NCBI GenBank assembly: GCA_963853835.1
Contig: OY970820.1
Location: 75,822,909 to 75,886,908 of the forward strand
Source of the DNA: Calendula officinalis
Lineage: Eukaryota > Streptophyta > Magnoliopsida > Asterales > Asteraceae
Reading direction: 5' to 3'
Length of the DNA stretch: 64,000 nt
Shown here: positions 53,544 through 64,000 of the stretch, piece by piece
Numbering within the stretch: the first letter of the stretch is position 1
Layout of the letters: every line of letters begins with the position of its first letter
The notes under the pieces: generated by a model
The model's database searches: none
Told to the model about the DNA's origin: nothing
What the model saw: the letters and a program-made list of their open reading frames with translations, nothing else
Translations under genes and position numbers: made by a program

Positions 53544-54447
53544 ATGGTAGAGCTTGTCCCTGATATCCAAGAGCAGATACTGGTACGTTTGAGGGTGAAG
53601 GATCTGATCCGATTTAAGAGCGCGTGTAAGTCATGGCATTCTTTAATCTCCGACCAGCGCCTCATTAAAGCCCATCTGAACCATACTTACATCAATGGTC
53701 GCACTTATAATATAATTGGATACAATAAGATCAATACTTGTCGGGAAGAGTTTGGTGGAATTAAATTTGGTTATGATTGTGAGGTTGGGTCTTCCAATGG
53801 CCTGGTATGCATCGCCTTATTCTCTGCTGAATTTTTAGTAGCAAATCCCTCAACTCGAGAGGTGAAAGAACTCACAGTGCCAAAAATTAATAATCGATGG
53901 TCATCATCATTATGTTGGGGTTTTGGTTATGATTCATCAATAGATGATTACAAGGTTGTATTAGGCATTAGGGAAAGGGAGGATCAGAAGACACGTTTTC
54001 TGAGGTTAACTTTGAAATCAAATACTTGGGAATTTATTGGAGAATTGAAGTATAGTATTTTAGGATATATTGATAATAATGAAGTTGGTACCTTATGTAA
54101 CGGGGGGCGATTCAGTGGGTTATGACTGATCAAAGTCAAAATGATAATAATTATAATAAGAAAGTAATCGTTGCTTTTGATTTAAATAAAGAGGAGTTTA
54201 AAGAAATCTCCCTACCTGAAGATGCGAGATACACATGGACTAGTGATCGCAGACTCGGGATTCTCAAAGACATTTTATGCATCATTGTTAACTCCCAAAA
54301 ATGGATAATGAAAAGGTACAATGTAAAACCCTCTTGGGAACTACTGTCATCTAAGTATGAGAGAATGTGTTCAATCCACCCGAAAGTGTAGATGGTCATG
54401 TTAATCTATGGTTGTTGTCAGCCTAGTGCTTCCCGTGTATCTGTGCT
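53544..54447 (+). pseudogene. F-box protein pseudogene, copy 2 (truncated at the duplication junction)
   Basis: ATG at 53544. Residues 1-45 form a full F-box: LVPDIQEQILVRLRVKDLIR then FKSACKSWHSLISDQRLIKAH. The F-box-associated region follows with SSNGLVCIALFSAEFLVANP, WGFGYDSSIDDYKVVLGI and FLRLTLKSNTWEFIGEL, opening plant FBA-type domains. One extra G in the G6 run near 54104-54109 shifts the frame. The frame resumes as WVMTDQSQNDNN through to YERMCS, where about 35 bp present in copy 1 are missing. The sequence then passes into HSP70 at 54448. Apart from these lesions it is the better preserved copy; the substrate-binding C-terminus is lost. Confidence 0.85.
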
Positions 54448-56248
54448 TCCCGTTGGCATCAATGTCAAAACAGACGATGATATGCGGGACCCCACGAGGA
54501 GCCATCGGGATTCCCGACAGCTCAAACTTCCCCAACAGATTGTTGTCTTTCGTTTGCGTTCTTTCACCCTCATAAACATGGATCAGAACCCCCGGTTGGT
54601 TATCTGAGTAGGTCGAGAATACCTGCTCTTTCTTGGTGGGGATGGTGGTGTTTCTCGGGATCAAAACTACATAACACCTCCAGCCCAAGAGACAAAGGTG
54701 TCACATCCAACAAAAGCAGATCCTGAACTTTCTGATTCCCTTCACCGCTCAAAATGGCAGCCTGAACCGCCGCACCGTACGCAACCGCCTCATCCGGGTT
54801 GATGCTCTTGCACAGATCCTCCCCGTTGAAGAAATCCTGCAGCAATTGTTGGACTTTGGGGATTCGAGTTGAGCCGCCAACAAGAACCACATCATGAACA
54901 TTGCTCTTATCCATCTTGGCATCTCTCAGACACTACTCAACAGGCTCCATACACTTCCTGAACAGATCCATGTTCAATTCCTCAAATCTTGCACGAGTGA
55001 TGGAAATCGATCCCTTCGTATAAAGAGTCGATTTCGATGTGTGGTTTGGGCGGTGGACGAAAGCGTCCTCTTGGCTCTCTCGCAAGCTGTTCTTAATCTC
55101 CTCAAAGCTCTTGGATATCCTTCTTATTCTTCCTCTTAAACTCCTGAACAAAGTGGTTAACCATCCGGTTGTCAAAATCTTCCCCGCCCAAATGTGTGTC
55201 GCCAGCTGTCGATTTCACTTCAAAGACGCCCTCTTCAATGGTGAGCAGAGAGACATCAAAAGTACCGCCTCCCAAATCAAAAATCAACACGTTCTTCTCG
55301 CCGACACTGGAAGCCTTCTTCAATGGTGAGCAGTCGGCTCGTTGATGATACGCATCACATTCAGCCCATAAATCACACCGGCGTCTTTTGTGGCCTGCCA
55401 CTGTGAGTCGTTGAAGTAAGCAGGCACTGTCACAACCATGTTTTTCACAGTTGTTCCCAGGAAAGCTTCGGCAATCTCCTTCATTTTGATTAAAACCATG
55501 GAAGAGATCTCTTCAGCTGAGAATTGTTTCTCTTCTTTCTTGTAATTCACAACGATCATGGGCTTGTCGCCGGCCCCAGGGACCATTTTGAACGGCCAGT
55601 GCTTCATGTCGCTCTGCACTGATGGATCCGAGAATCTCCTCCCGATCAAACGTTTAGCATCTGCAACGATGATTCAATTAGAATTCAGACTTGATCATAA
55701 TTCCAATACAAACAATGACAAAGTTCCTCGACAATTTCAATTTTAAACAATTCAATTATAAACCCCTCTTTCTCAATAAACCGTTAACCAAATTTTGAAA
55801 CAGTGCTCAGAATGATTGAATCCTAATTACACTTCTACACATCCAATTACAGAAAGCCTTACTTATGAATACTCTGTTTTACATACTATGAAGTCTGGAC
55901 AGTTCGTTAACTTAAATAAATCACAAAGTTGACTGATTTAGTCAACATTATAAATCCCAAAAATCAAGGCCAACAATTAAGATAAGAACAGATAAATCGA
56001 ACATCGGTATAGAAAGAGTTTATTTAAGACGTACCAAAAACAGTGTTTGTTGGATTCATGGCGACCTGGTTCTTAGCAGCATCTCCAATCAGACGCTCAG
56101 TATCCGTGAAACCAACGTAAGAAGGTGTCGTCCTGTTCCCCTGGTCATTCGCAATGATCTCTACTCGATCATGTTGCCAAACACCGACGCACGAGTATGT
56201 AGTTCCGAGATCAATTCCGATCGCCGGTCCTTCACCTTTTCCAGACAT
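54448..56248 (-). pseudogene. HSP70: HSP70 pseudogene, second copy, 3'-truncated
   Basis: Same exon 1 (56248-56035), intron and damaged exon 2 as the gene at 34647-36917, with the same deletions and the same in-frame TAG. It stops at the junction, so the substrate-binding lid and the EEVD tail are missing. On minus, read-through would enter antisense F-box sequence. The shared lesions show that the damage preceded the duplication, or that both copies derive from the same assembled reads. Confidence 0.9.
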
Positions 56249-56383
56249 CTTTCCGATCACTTCCGAAAAGTAAGATCAGAATTGAAAATTTTAACACATA
56301 AAAGAATTGACAGAAACTTGCTGTTAAGAATGATGATGTTGTTTTCTTTGTTGATGATGATGAGAATGAATGAAAGTAGGGTG

Positions 56384-56470
56384 GGTTATATATTGGGGGA
56401 AAGAGTGATTCCAGAATGTTGTTCTCTCTCGACGTTTTTGGTAATCGAATTCCACGGGAAGGTTCGAGAA
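56384..56470 (-). promoter_or_regulatory. Heat-shock promoter, second copy
   Basis: Same TATA-like motif and heat-shock elements as 37053-37139, here in front of a truncated HSP70. Confidence 0.75.
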
Positions 56471-57195
56471 TGTTAATGTTCCTCTCGGCGCCTGGTTGGT
56501 TCTAGCAGCTTCCCACCGTTATTTCTTCGGTGAATCCTTTTTCTATTGTTTTAATTTGTTTTATAATAAATTAATAAAAAATATTTATTTATTTATTTTG
56601 TTCTACGTAGTCCTTTCAAACACACGCCTTTATTCCAAAATTCTTAAACCAAACACGATATATCAATAAATGGGGATCATATCAGAAACACATGTAATAT
56701 ATATTTCTTTTGGTTAGAAAATGGTTAAAATTACTTACTATTATAATTTATTTAATTTAACTATAATACATTTGCTATTCATATGGCACTGTTCATTAGC
56801 TTTGAAACGAAGTTTTAAAGAAGTTTAAACAATATTCAGATGGTTACAATCCAATGTGCCAATACATGGTGCAACAAATATTATTTAATTGAGTTCAAAA
56901 TATAAAATATTTAAGATTCAAGATGAGTAACCTCTATTTCTAGGAGTCTTCAAGAAGGTTCAGAAAATTGAAAGGATTGCAATCCAATGTGGCGATTTTG
57001 TGGTGCAACATATGTTATTTAATTTAAGATTTTTTTTAATATATATCTCTAGGCATATGCTTAAGTGGATTAACTTACTTAAAATTTTCTAATAATGTCT
57101 TACTACTCGTTAATGAAGTTCATATTTTACATTTATAAGAGATATATTAAATATATTTTTTAATTTAATTGGAAACTTAATAGTAGTTAATACAT

Positions 57196-57744
57196 CTAAG
57201 ACGGGTGCCATCGGGAGGCCGGTTGGCCGCCGGTTGGCCACCGACGGAACCGGCGCCGTTGGCACGGTCCGCCGGTTGGCCGCCGGTTGGACCGCCGGTC
57301 GGCAAACTCGCGAGGGAAGAGACGGAGGGCTGGAGCGAGAGAGAGAGGGGGGAAGAGAGAGAGAGTGTAATATTTTATTTTTATTTTTTTTTTTAATTTT
57401 TTTTAAAGTTTTTTAAAAAAAATAATATTTAAAAAAATCTAAAAAAAAATCTAAAAAATTCAGAAAAAATCTAAAAAATTCAATTTTTTTTAAAAAAAAT
57501 AAACTTTTTATATAATGTCTTTTTTTAATTAATGTAATTTATTTTTATTAGTTATATGTTTTAATTAGTTGTATATTTTATTAGAAAAAGAAAAGTGGTG
57601 GGGCCCAAAGTTGGTGAAGTGACGGAGTGCTGTTGGCATGGGTGCGTCAGTTTAGTGTTAGTTAGTTTGTATGCTGACGTGGCGCTGAGTTGGCAGCAAC
57701 TGACGGCGTCAGTTGCCGTCACCATTGGCACCGGTCTAAACCTA
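57196..57744. mobile_element. MITE-like element with GGTGCCA ends, second copy
   Basis: Duplicate of 37865-38413. Confidence 0.5.
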
Positions 57745-58753
57745 TGTCTATATAATACAGTGCAAATCATTCGGATCAGTAATCTATTTTTACCTTTTAT
57801 AGTTATTCTCTTATTTCCTTTTCTATATATTAGAAGTTTCAATAAAGATATTATTATTTATTTTTTAACAGTATAATACACATCCTTTAAACTACTTATA
57901 ATTTTTTTATTTTTTTTCCATAAAAGGACTTGAACTCATGACTATAAGTCAATAAGGAACACATTTCAAGACCTTATAGCACTAGGTTACCAATATTTTG
58001 CTGTAAAGGTACTATTATTGATGTTATGTTTATCAAATAATAATTATTCATAACATTTATTCAAAATAAAATACTAAATGTATGGTTGTAACACATGTTT
58101 GAATGGTTGTACACGAATGATGAAATGACTTTTTTATCCTCATGTGTATTGAACATGGGGTTGACACTGCTTAGCGTAAATGACTACGGGTGTAACAAGT
58201 TTCCGAAATAAGGACTACCAATGTAATTTTTAAATCTAAAAAACCAAATGCGATATGTGGTACAAACTATAAGGATGATCAATGCATATACTCTAACCAT
58301 AATTATAGGACGAGTTACAAAAATATGTCACGTTGTTTCCTTAACTCTACCAATCAACATTTTTACTAATTTCTATTACTTTTCTTCAAAGATATACGTT
58401 GATAAATCACTGAAAGAAAATGCTATAGAATATACCTACAACAACGTGCGGGACAATATATCACTTGTTACTTACTATTATTAATATTGTTTAGGCATGT
58501 GTACGATCTAAAAATCGAATAAGTTACGCTGAGCCGAATTTAGAGTCGAGAAAATGCTTTTGTCGGGACCCAGAACCGAACTGATGACGTAAACCGCAGT
58601 TTTCCAAATATTTCTAGTTATTTCAGGTTTGGATAAGAGCGAACCGGGCCGAGAACCAATATTGCATATAAATTAAAACCGAGAACCGGACAAGTATAGT
58701 TCGGTTCATTAGGGTTCATCTCGGTTCGATTTGCTTCATTTCAGTAGTGTCGG

Positions 58754-59105
58754 TAGGGGTGTTCAAAAATATCCGAAAAATCGGGCACCCGAAAAAGTAT
58801 CAGATACCCGAAAATCCGTGTATCCGAAAAACCGGGTATCCGGATTTCGGATACCATATCCGGATTTCGGATACCATATCCGGGTAGTGTTTTCAAAAAA
58901 ATTGGATACCCGAAATATGAAAATATACAAAAAAAAAAATATCCGAAATATTTAAAAAAGACCCGAAATATAAGAAAATACCCGAAAAATATTTGAATTT
59001 TATGTTTATCGGATACCCGAAATCCGAGTATTCGTATTTCGGATACGAGATTCAGATAGTAAAAATCACTATTCAAAAATCCGGATACCCAATTTTGAAC
59101 CCCTA
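58754..59105. mobile_element. hAT-type MITE, second copy
   Basis: Duplicate of 39423-39774 including the AGTGTCGG flanks; carried along by the segmental duplication rather than a new insertion. Confidence 0.85.
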
Positions 59106-60152
59106 AGTGTCGGATGGTTCTTGATCTTGTTTACACAAGCCTATATCCGTTTGTCAAAAAGAAATATAGACATTTTACAGGCATTTTTTAGACTATAAGT
59201 TTTGAAGTCTTTTGGTTTTTTTCCTTTTTGTAATATAATTTTACAAATATACGTGTTTTTCATAAGTACTAAATAGTGATTTTAATAACAAAATTACCAT
59301 TAAAATATGTGATATGTGATATGTAATGAAGTAATTAGGAGGTTAATAAATAATAATTGATAGGCAAATCCATCACTTATGTCCAACTGCTACAACTGAC
59401 GTGGACGGCTTCACTTACAGACAGCGCAAAACAAGTACACCAAACCAAAATTAACAAATTCTAGCTCGTTAGTTAGAATACGAAGATCTCAGATCACTTC
59501 TGTTTCCAATCGTAGATCAACCTATTCGATGGAGAATTCGATTTATTTAGCTGTTCCAGGTATAATTTGTGTTTTTCGGTTTGTTTCTTCTTCGAATTCC
59601 AATTTCTTTTTTCTCGTATTGTTTGTTAGACCGAATTTTGCAATGGAAACTCCTTTCGTATGAATGTTGCTTAGATTTACGGTTCAAAAATCATGATTTT
59701 CTATTCATATTTTGGCATTTTTATCGGCGATTCGGAGAACTCTTAGATGCGAAGATTAGGGTTTCCACTTTACGGTGATATAAGATTTTTAAAACTCATC
59801 ATTCATGTTTAGTCTTTATTTATTTGTTATGTTTTATTGTTATTCAATGATCCAGAAACCTAGTACACCCCCAACAAGATTGCTCCATCATCAATTGAAG
59901 TTAACACAGTTTTTTTATTTCTGAATTATTATTAATTAATAACAGAGACAGCGTTGGGGGATGAATGGACAGAATCATTATTACAGTTACGTTTATTCCA
60001 CACAAGTATGCTAATTTCATGTGCTTGCAGGTTGATAACCACAAGACTTACTTGAAAATGACTCTTTTGGTCAGAAGATGGAGTCTAATTCCTAAAAATA
60101 CCGTTGACATTGTTTTCTGATTTACAAGATCAGTTTATGAGATTAGTTTATA

Positions 60153-62943
60153 ATGGGAGACTCATTTCACAATCATGTTCCAACCAACAAAAAGGATTCC
60201 AAACTAACTTTGGTTGCTTCTGGCTCGAAGCCTCTTTCCCACAAACTAATCAATCAAATACCTTTATTTAACAACAGGAAATTAAAGAAATTGCCTGTGA
60301 ATGACGTGGCATTATTTTTACTAAAAGTTGGTGTGCTGGAGATAATAAGGAGATTATCGAAAACCAGGTGTCCTTTTGTATGGTCTAGCTTGCAGGCTTT
60401 ACAAGTTTTCTGTTATCCACCACTTAAATGGCTCCAAAAATGGAATCTTTTCAAGCATTTAATTAAAGGGATGCAGGTTTGTTATTCTATCACTTCATTG
60501 ACTGAACATTTAAATTTCGTTACCCTATAAAACTTCTTGAGTGTTGATGGTTAATAAGTTTTCTAACTGCTAGATATTATCAAGGCCATTACTCGTTATC
60601 TCTGTTGCAACTGCTTTTTCTGATGAATCAAAACAAAATAATCTTGAATCAGATGAAATAGACAATTCAGATCGAAGAAGTAATTGTGATGATGTACCAG
60701 AATCACTTCCCGAATTGACTCCTACACAATCGACAAGTAATTTGAGGTATGTGAATTGTGAATATCTATAATCTTGTTTTTATTTTTTAGAGTAAATTAC
60801 AGAGATAGTATGTTTGGTGTCGTGTTCCATATCTTCACGTTTCATCCCTCACAAATTTTCTTAGCAAATTACGTCCCCGTGTTACTAATTTTTTTGTGTC
60901 TTTCATCCTTGAGTCACATAAATGACCAAAATATGTTATCTTTATTTTTTTAAAACTTATTTATCTATGTTCTATTTCTTTTTTATTTTTATTTTTATTT
61001 CTTTCTTCATTTTTCTTTCAAAAAGGAATCATTAAATAATTAAAAAGTTATGAAAAGAAATTAATAAATAAATAAAAAATGAGGACATGGGTATTTTTTT
61101 CATCTTAGTTGGGTCAGGGACTAAAGATTCAAATAATTAGGACCACGTGAATGTAATTTGCTAATAAACGTTGGGAGGGATGAAACCTAGATATCTCGAA
61201 AACCACACGGACGATTTCTGTAATTTACTCTCTTATATTAAAAAAACAGTGAAAATTTGTTTACATTTTTTTACATGTACTTTGAAGGGTCAATGGTGAA
61301 GCACAATCATCTACAAATTGGCTTATTGATCTTTATAAAGAGCTGGACAAACAAGGTGTTCATTTACCACAAAGGTGATATATTAAATATTACTATCACC
61401 ATATAATATACATTTGTTACATGGTCACATTATATTTATAAAATAACAAAATAAATAATTTATGCAGAATAAACGAGGATGAGCTTTGTAGATTCCATGC
61501 TGCAGCGAATGGTGATTTTTCAAATTTTCTTACAATGGTCAAAAAGTCAATACAATGGAGAGGAAGTTACAAAATTTTATCACAAGAAGAAGTTGAAACA
61601 TGGTCAAATATGGTATTTTGGCATGGATTTGATATTGAAAACCGCCCGTGTCTCATTATTCGTCTTGTTGCTTGCATCACTTTGCCTCCTAATGAAAGGC
61701 CTCGTTTTGCACAAGCAATCGGTACGTTCACATTTCATTAAATATATAATTAATTAATCACAATTAACATAATTAACATTTTTTGGCATCTCAGTATCTC
61801 AAGTAGAACATGGAATCCTACAATTAATCAACCCCGAAAACCCTCAAATAACCGTATTAGTGGATTGTGAAGGAATCTCTATAAGATTCCCCATGCAATT
61901 ACTTAGATCCTGTTCGCTTGTTCTGCAAGAAAACTACCCGAATCGTCTCGGTTGTTTGTTTGTTATTCGCCTTCCTCCAGTCAGCAGAGTTATTGCACAA
62001 ACGTTTATCCAAGTAAGCTTCATACTCTAATTTCCAAACCAAATGATAAAATAAATCAATAAATATAAGAGTAAATTATACAGAATGTTCTTTAAGTTTA
62101 CAGCAAATTTCACTAATTGTCCTTGAGTTGCAAAAATTACACTGATGGTCCTTAATTCTAAAAGGTTTTTCACCGGATGGTCCTTTACACTAACTGACGT
62201 TAATTTTTTCTGTTAACTTACCCCATGTGCAATGCACATGAGGGTAAAAAAGTCATTTTTCATTTCATTTCTTTTTATTCTTAAACTAAAAACTTTTATT
62301 TAAGATAAAAAAATTAGTTTAAGAATGAAAAGAAATTAAAAATGACTTTTTTACCCTCACGTTCATTGCACATGGGGTGAGTTACCAGAATAAATTAACG
62401 TCAGTTAGTGTAAAGGACAATCGGTGAAAAACCTTTCAGAATTAAGGACCATCGGTGTAATTTTTGAAACAAATGGACCATTGGTGAAATTTGCTATAAG
62501 CTTAAAGGACCATTCGTGTAATTTACTCTAAATATAATCGTATGATTCTTTATTAGGTTCTTAAACCCGCAACACGACAAAAGGTTAAAATAATAGGGCG
62601 AATTTACAAAAACGCCCTCTCGGAATACCTCGAAACATTCCCATCATATCTTGGTGGAGAATGTGCATGCTCGAAATGCATAAAGCTTAGCAATTCTCAT
62701 ATGCAACTTTCTCAATTTAGTGATTTTTCTAGCAATCGAGAATTATTAAATTCAGATAGTGAGAACATGGAAGGTTTTCAGAGATTTGGTCAAAGTTATC
62801 GGTTACCTGATGTAAATGAAGGTTGTGAAAGGGTATTAAGAAGTGCTGTGATTGGTGTTCTTATGGTTTGGGCTTTGATTGCTCTAATCGCTGGATTAAT
62901 TGATCCTGAAAGCCGTCCTAGTTTACCAAATTTGAGTAAATAA
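60153..62943 (+). CDS. SEC14-like CRAL-TRIO protein, second copy
   Basis: Coding exons 60153-60476, 60574-60746, 61288-61374, 61468-61721, 61795-62012 and 62557-62943, giving the same predicted 480-residue protein as the gene at 40822-43612, including the C-terminal hydrophobic anchor. The leader with the short upstream ORF (59529 onward) is duplicated too, with more than 3 kb of upstream sequence, so this copy should keep its own promoter. If the duplication is real, the gene dosage is doubled. Confidence 0.85.
60789..61231. mobile_element. Foldback MITE in SEC14 intron 2, second copy
   Basis: Duplicate of 41458-41900. Confidence 0.7.
62068..62529. mobile_element. Foldback MITE in SEC14 intron 5, second copy
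   Basis: Duplicate of 42737-43198, with the AAATATA flanks. Confidence 0.8.
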
Positions 62944-63027
62944 TATATATTTCATTAGATGATATGATAATGGATATAATCTCCCTATATTTGTATTATG
63001 TATTTATGTAACCACTTGTTATGTCGA

Positions 63028-64000
63028 CAAGTTTATCTTTTCAAATGAACGACTATAGTGCTTATTCTACGAACTTCCCGACTTCCTGTGGAATTTGTTA
63101 ATTTTATGTATATTAAAAGTTACTGTATACATACTGTGCATATAATTTCAACTGAAACTTTGTTATAGCTTGAGTGACAAATTGAATTTATATGGCATAT
63201 TCAAGGTTAGGTCTGTGCATCATCCAATCATCGAATCGAACTGAAAATTGAGAAATTGGTTTAAGTCGAACAGAAGACTAAACTTTGGAGTAAATTGAGA
63301 ACTTGAGTTTTCCAACTCTTTTTGGATTTGAACGGTGCAGATACCTAACTTTTAAATTTCTAGGGGGCTATTTTCGATTATCTCAATGCATAGATATAAA
63401 ATTACAGGAAATTATCCATGCACAAATGACACGCATATAGTAAATGGTATGTTCTTTTACTAAGTTAGATTGATATATGTGTATCAAACCCATAGATCTA
63501 AAACGTATCATTTTGTGGATTTTGCACATTCTTATGTATACTCTTCTCTCTATCTTTCTCGTGCTCTCTCATTTTATAGATTCAAAATAATTTTTTTTTT
63601 CTATTTGTAAGTTTAATTAAGTTTATATAAGCTAATAAGTTTATAGTCATTTAAGTGGTGCATGTCACGTAGAGAGAGGATTTTTTTTTTTGTTTTTTTA
63701 TACATTATAAGATGATGACATGATACTAATATGATGCTGATGTGGGCCATGTTGCATTTCTAACAGACTTTCATAATTTGAAACTCAAAAGCTTATGTGG
63801 CTTTCTATTAATTTTAGAATCTATTTGCAATTCATTTGCAATTGCCGGTGTGGATGCCCTTACAATCTTTATTCCTATTTTTTAGTTATTAGCATGAATC
63901 TTATTTTAATGAACTAACTGGTGTAGAATTATAGGATGGAGCCTATTGTGTATAGCCTTCTTAGAACAAATGATTTATTTATGCATAATTGCAAAGAATA
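63028..64000. other. F-box 3'-flank relic and intergenic sequence, second copy
   Basis: Duplicate of 43697-44669, including one member of the 95-bp direct repeat (63648-63746). No gene is seen before the window ends. Confidence 0.7.

Larger units (their letters stand above)
54448..64000. repeat. Second copy of the 35117-44669 segment (tandem duplication, offset 19331)
   Basis: Every base block compared is the same as in 35117-44669, and all ORFs have the same translation. The junction sequence TCCCGTTGG is shared by both sides: HSP70 reads AGATCCCG at 35115-35122, and the junction reads CTTCCCG. The copy runs off the window end. If complete, its unit would be 35117-54447 and it would end near 73778. 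Confidence 0.95.

Overview
This 64 kb window is plant nuclear DNA: AT-rich and intron-containing, with nested Ty1/copia LTR retrotransposons, MITEs, a Helitron, a SINE and a few host genes. The retroelement style (multiple AGGGGGAG polypurine tracts, huge coiled-coil Gag, long extra ORF after pol) and the MITE types suggest a dicot, plausibly Asteraceae. That placement is inference only.

Left third (1-18.4 kb): nested retrotransposons. Element A (minus strand, Sirevirus-like Ty1/copia) runs from its 5' LTR (15358-15700) leftward through the primer site, a leader packed with TTCGG-N-CCGAA inverted repeats, gag, pol, a second inverted-repeat array, a 1258-residue third ORF in the envelope position, and three polypurine tracts. 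Its 3' LTR is not visible. A abuts the 3' end of a plus-strand copia element C, whose LTR (16220-16476) in turn cuts element D (minus). D is a copia-derived unit that joins a CCHC knuckle, a protease-like region lacking its catalytic Asp, and an ARID DNA-binding fragment.

Middle (18.4-34.3 kb): relics including tandem repeats, a solo-LTR-like segment, a SINE, a decayed 3' end of a TBC/RabGAP gene, a compact non-autonomous LTR element (about 1.2 kb), and element B (25851-34281). B is a mutated relative of A. It keeps the 5' LTR, primer site and inverted-repeat leader but has lost its 3' LTR and any third ORF.

Right (34.3-64 kb): a genic block. It holds a damaged cytosolic HSP70 gene (minus) with a good heat-shock promoter, an intact seven-exon SEC14/CRAL-TRIO gene (six coding exons, predicted 480 residues, C-terminal membrane anchor) with MITEs in its introns, an F-box pseudogene, a 423-bp Helitron, and a second F-box pseudogene. 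At 54448 the sequence jumps from inside the second F-box back into the HSP70 coding region, and everything from 35117 to 44669 is repeated to the window end at a constant offset of 19331 bp. No difference was noticed in the parts compared, and all ORF translations match. This is either a very young 19.3 kb tandem duplication or an assembly duplication. It creates a second complete SEC14-like gene and a second, 3'-truncated HSP70 pseudogene.
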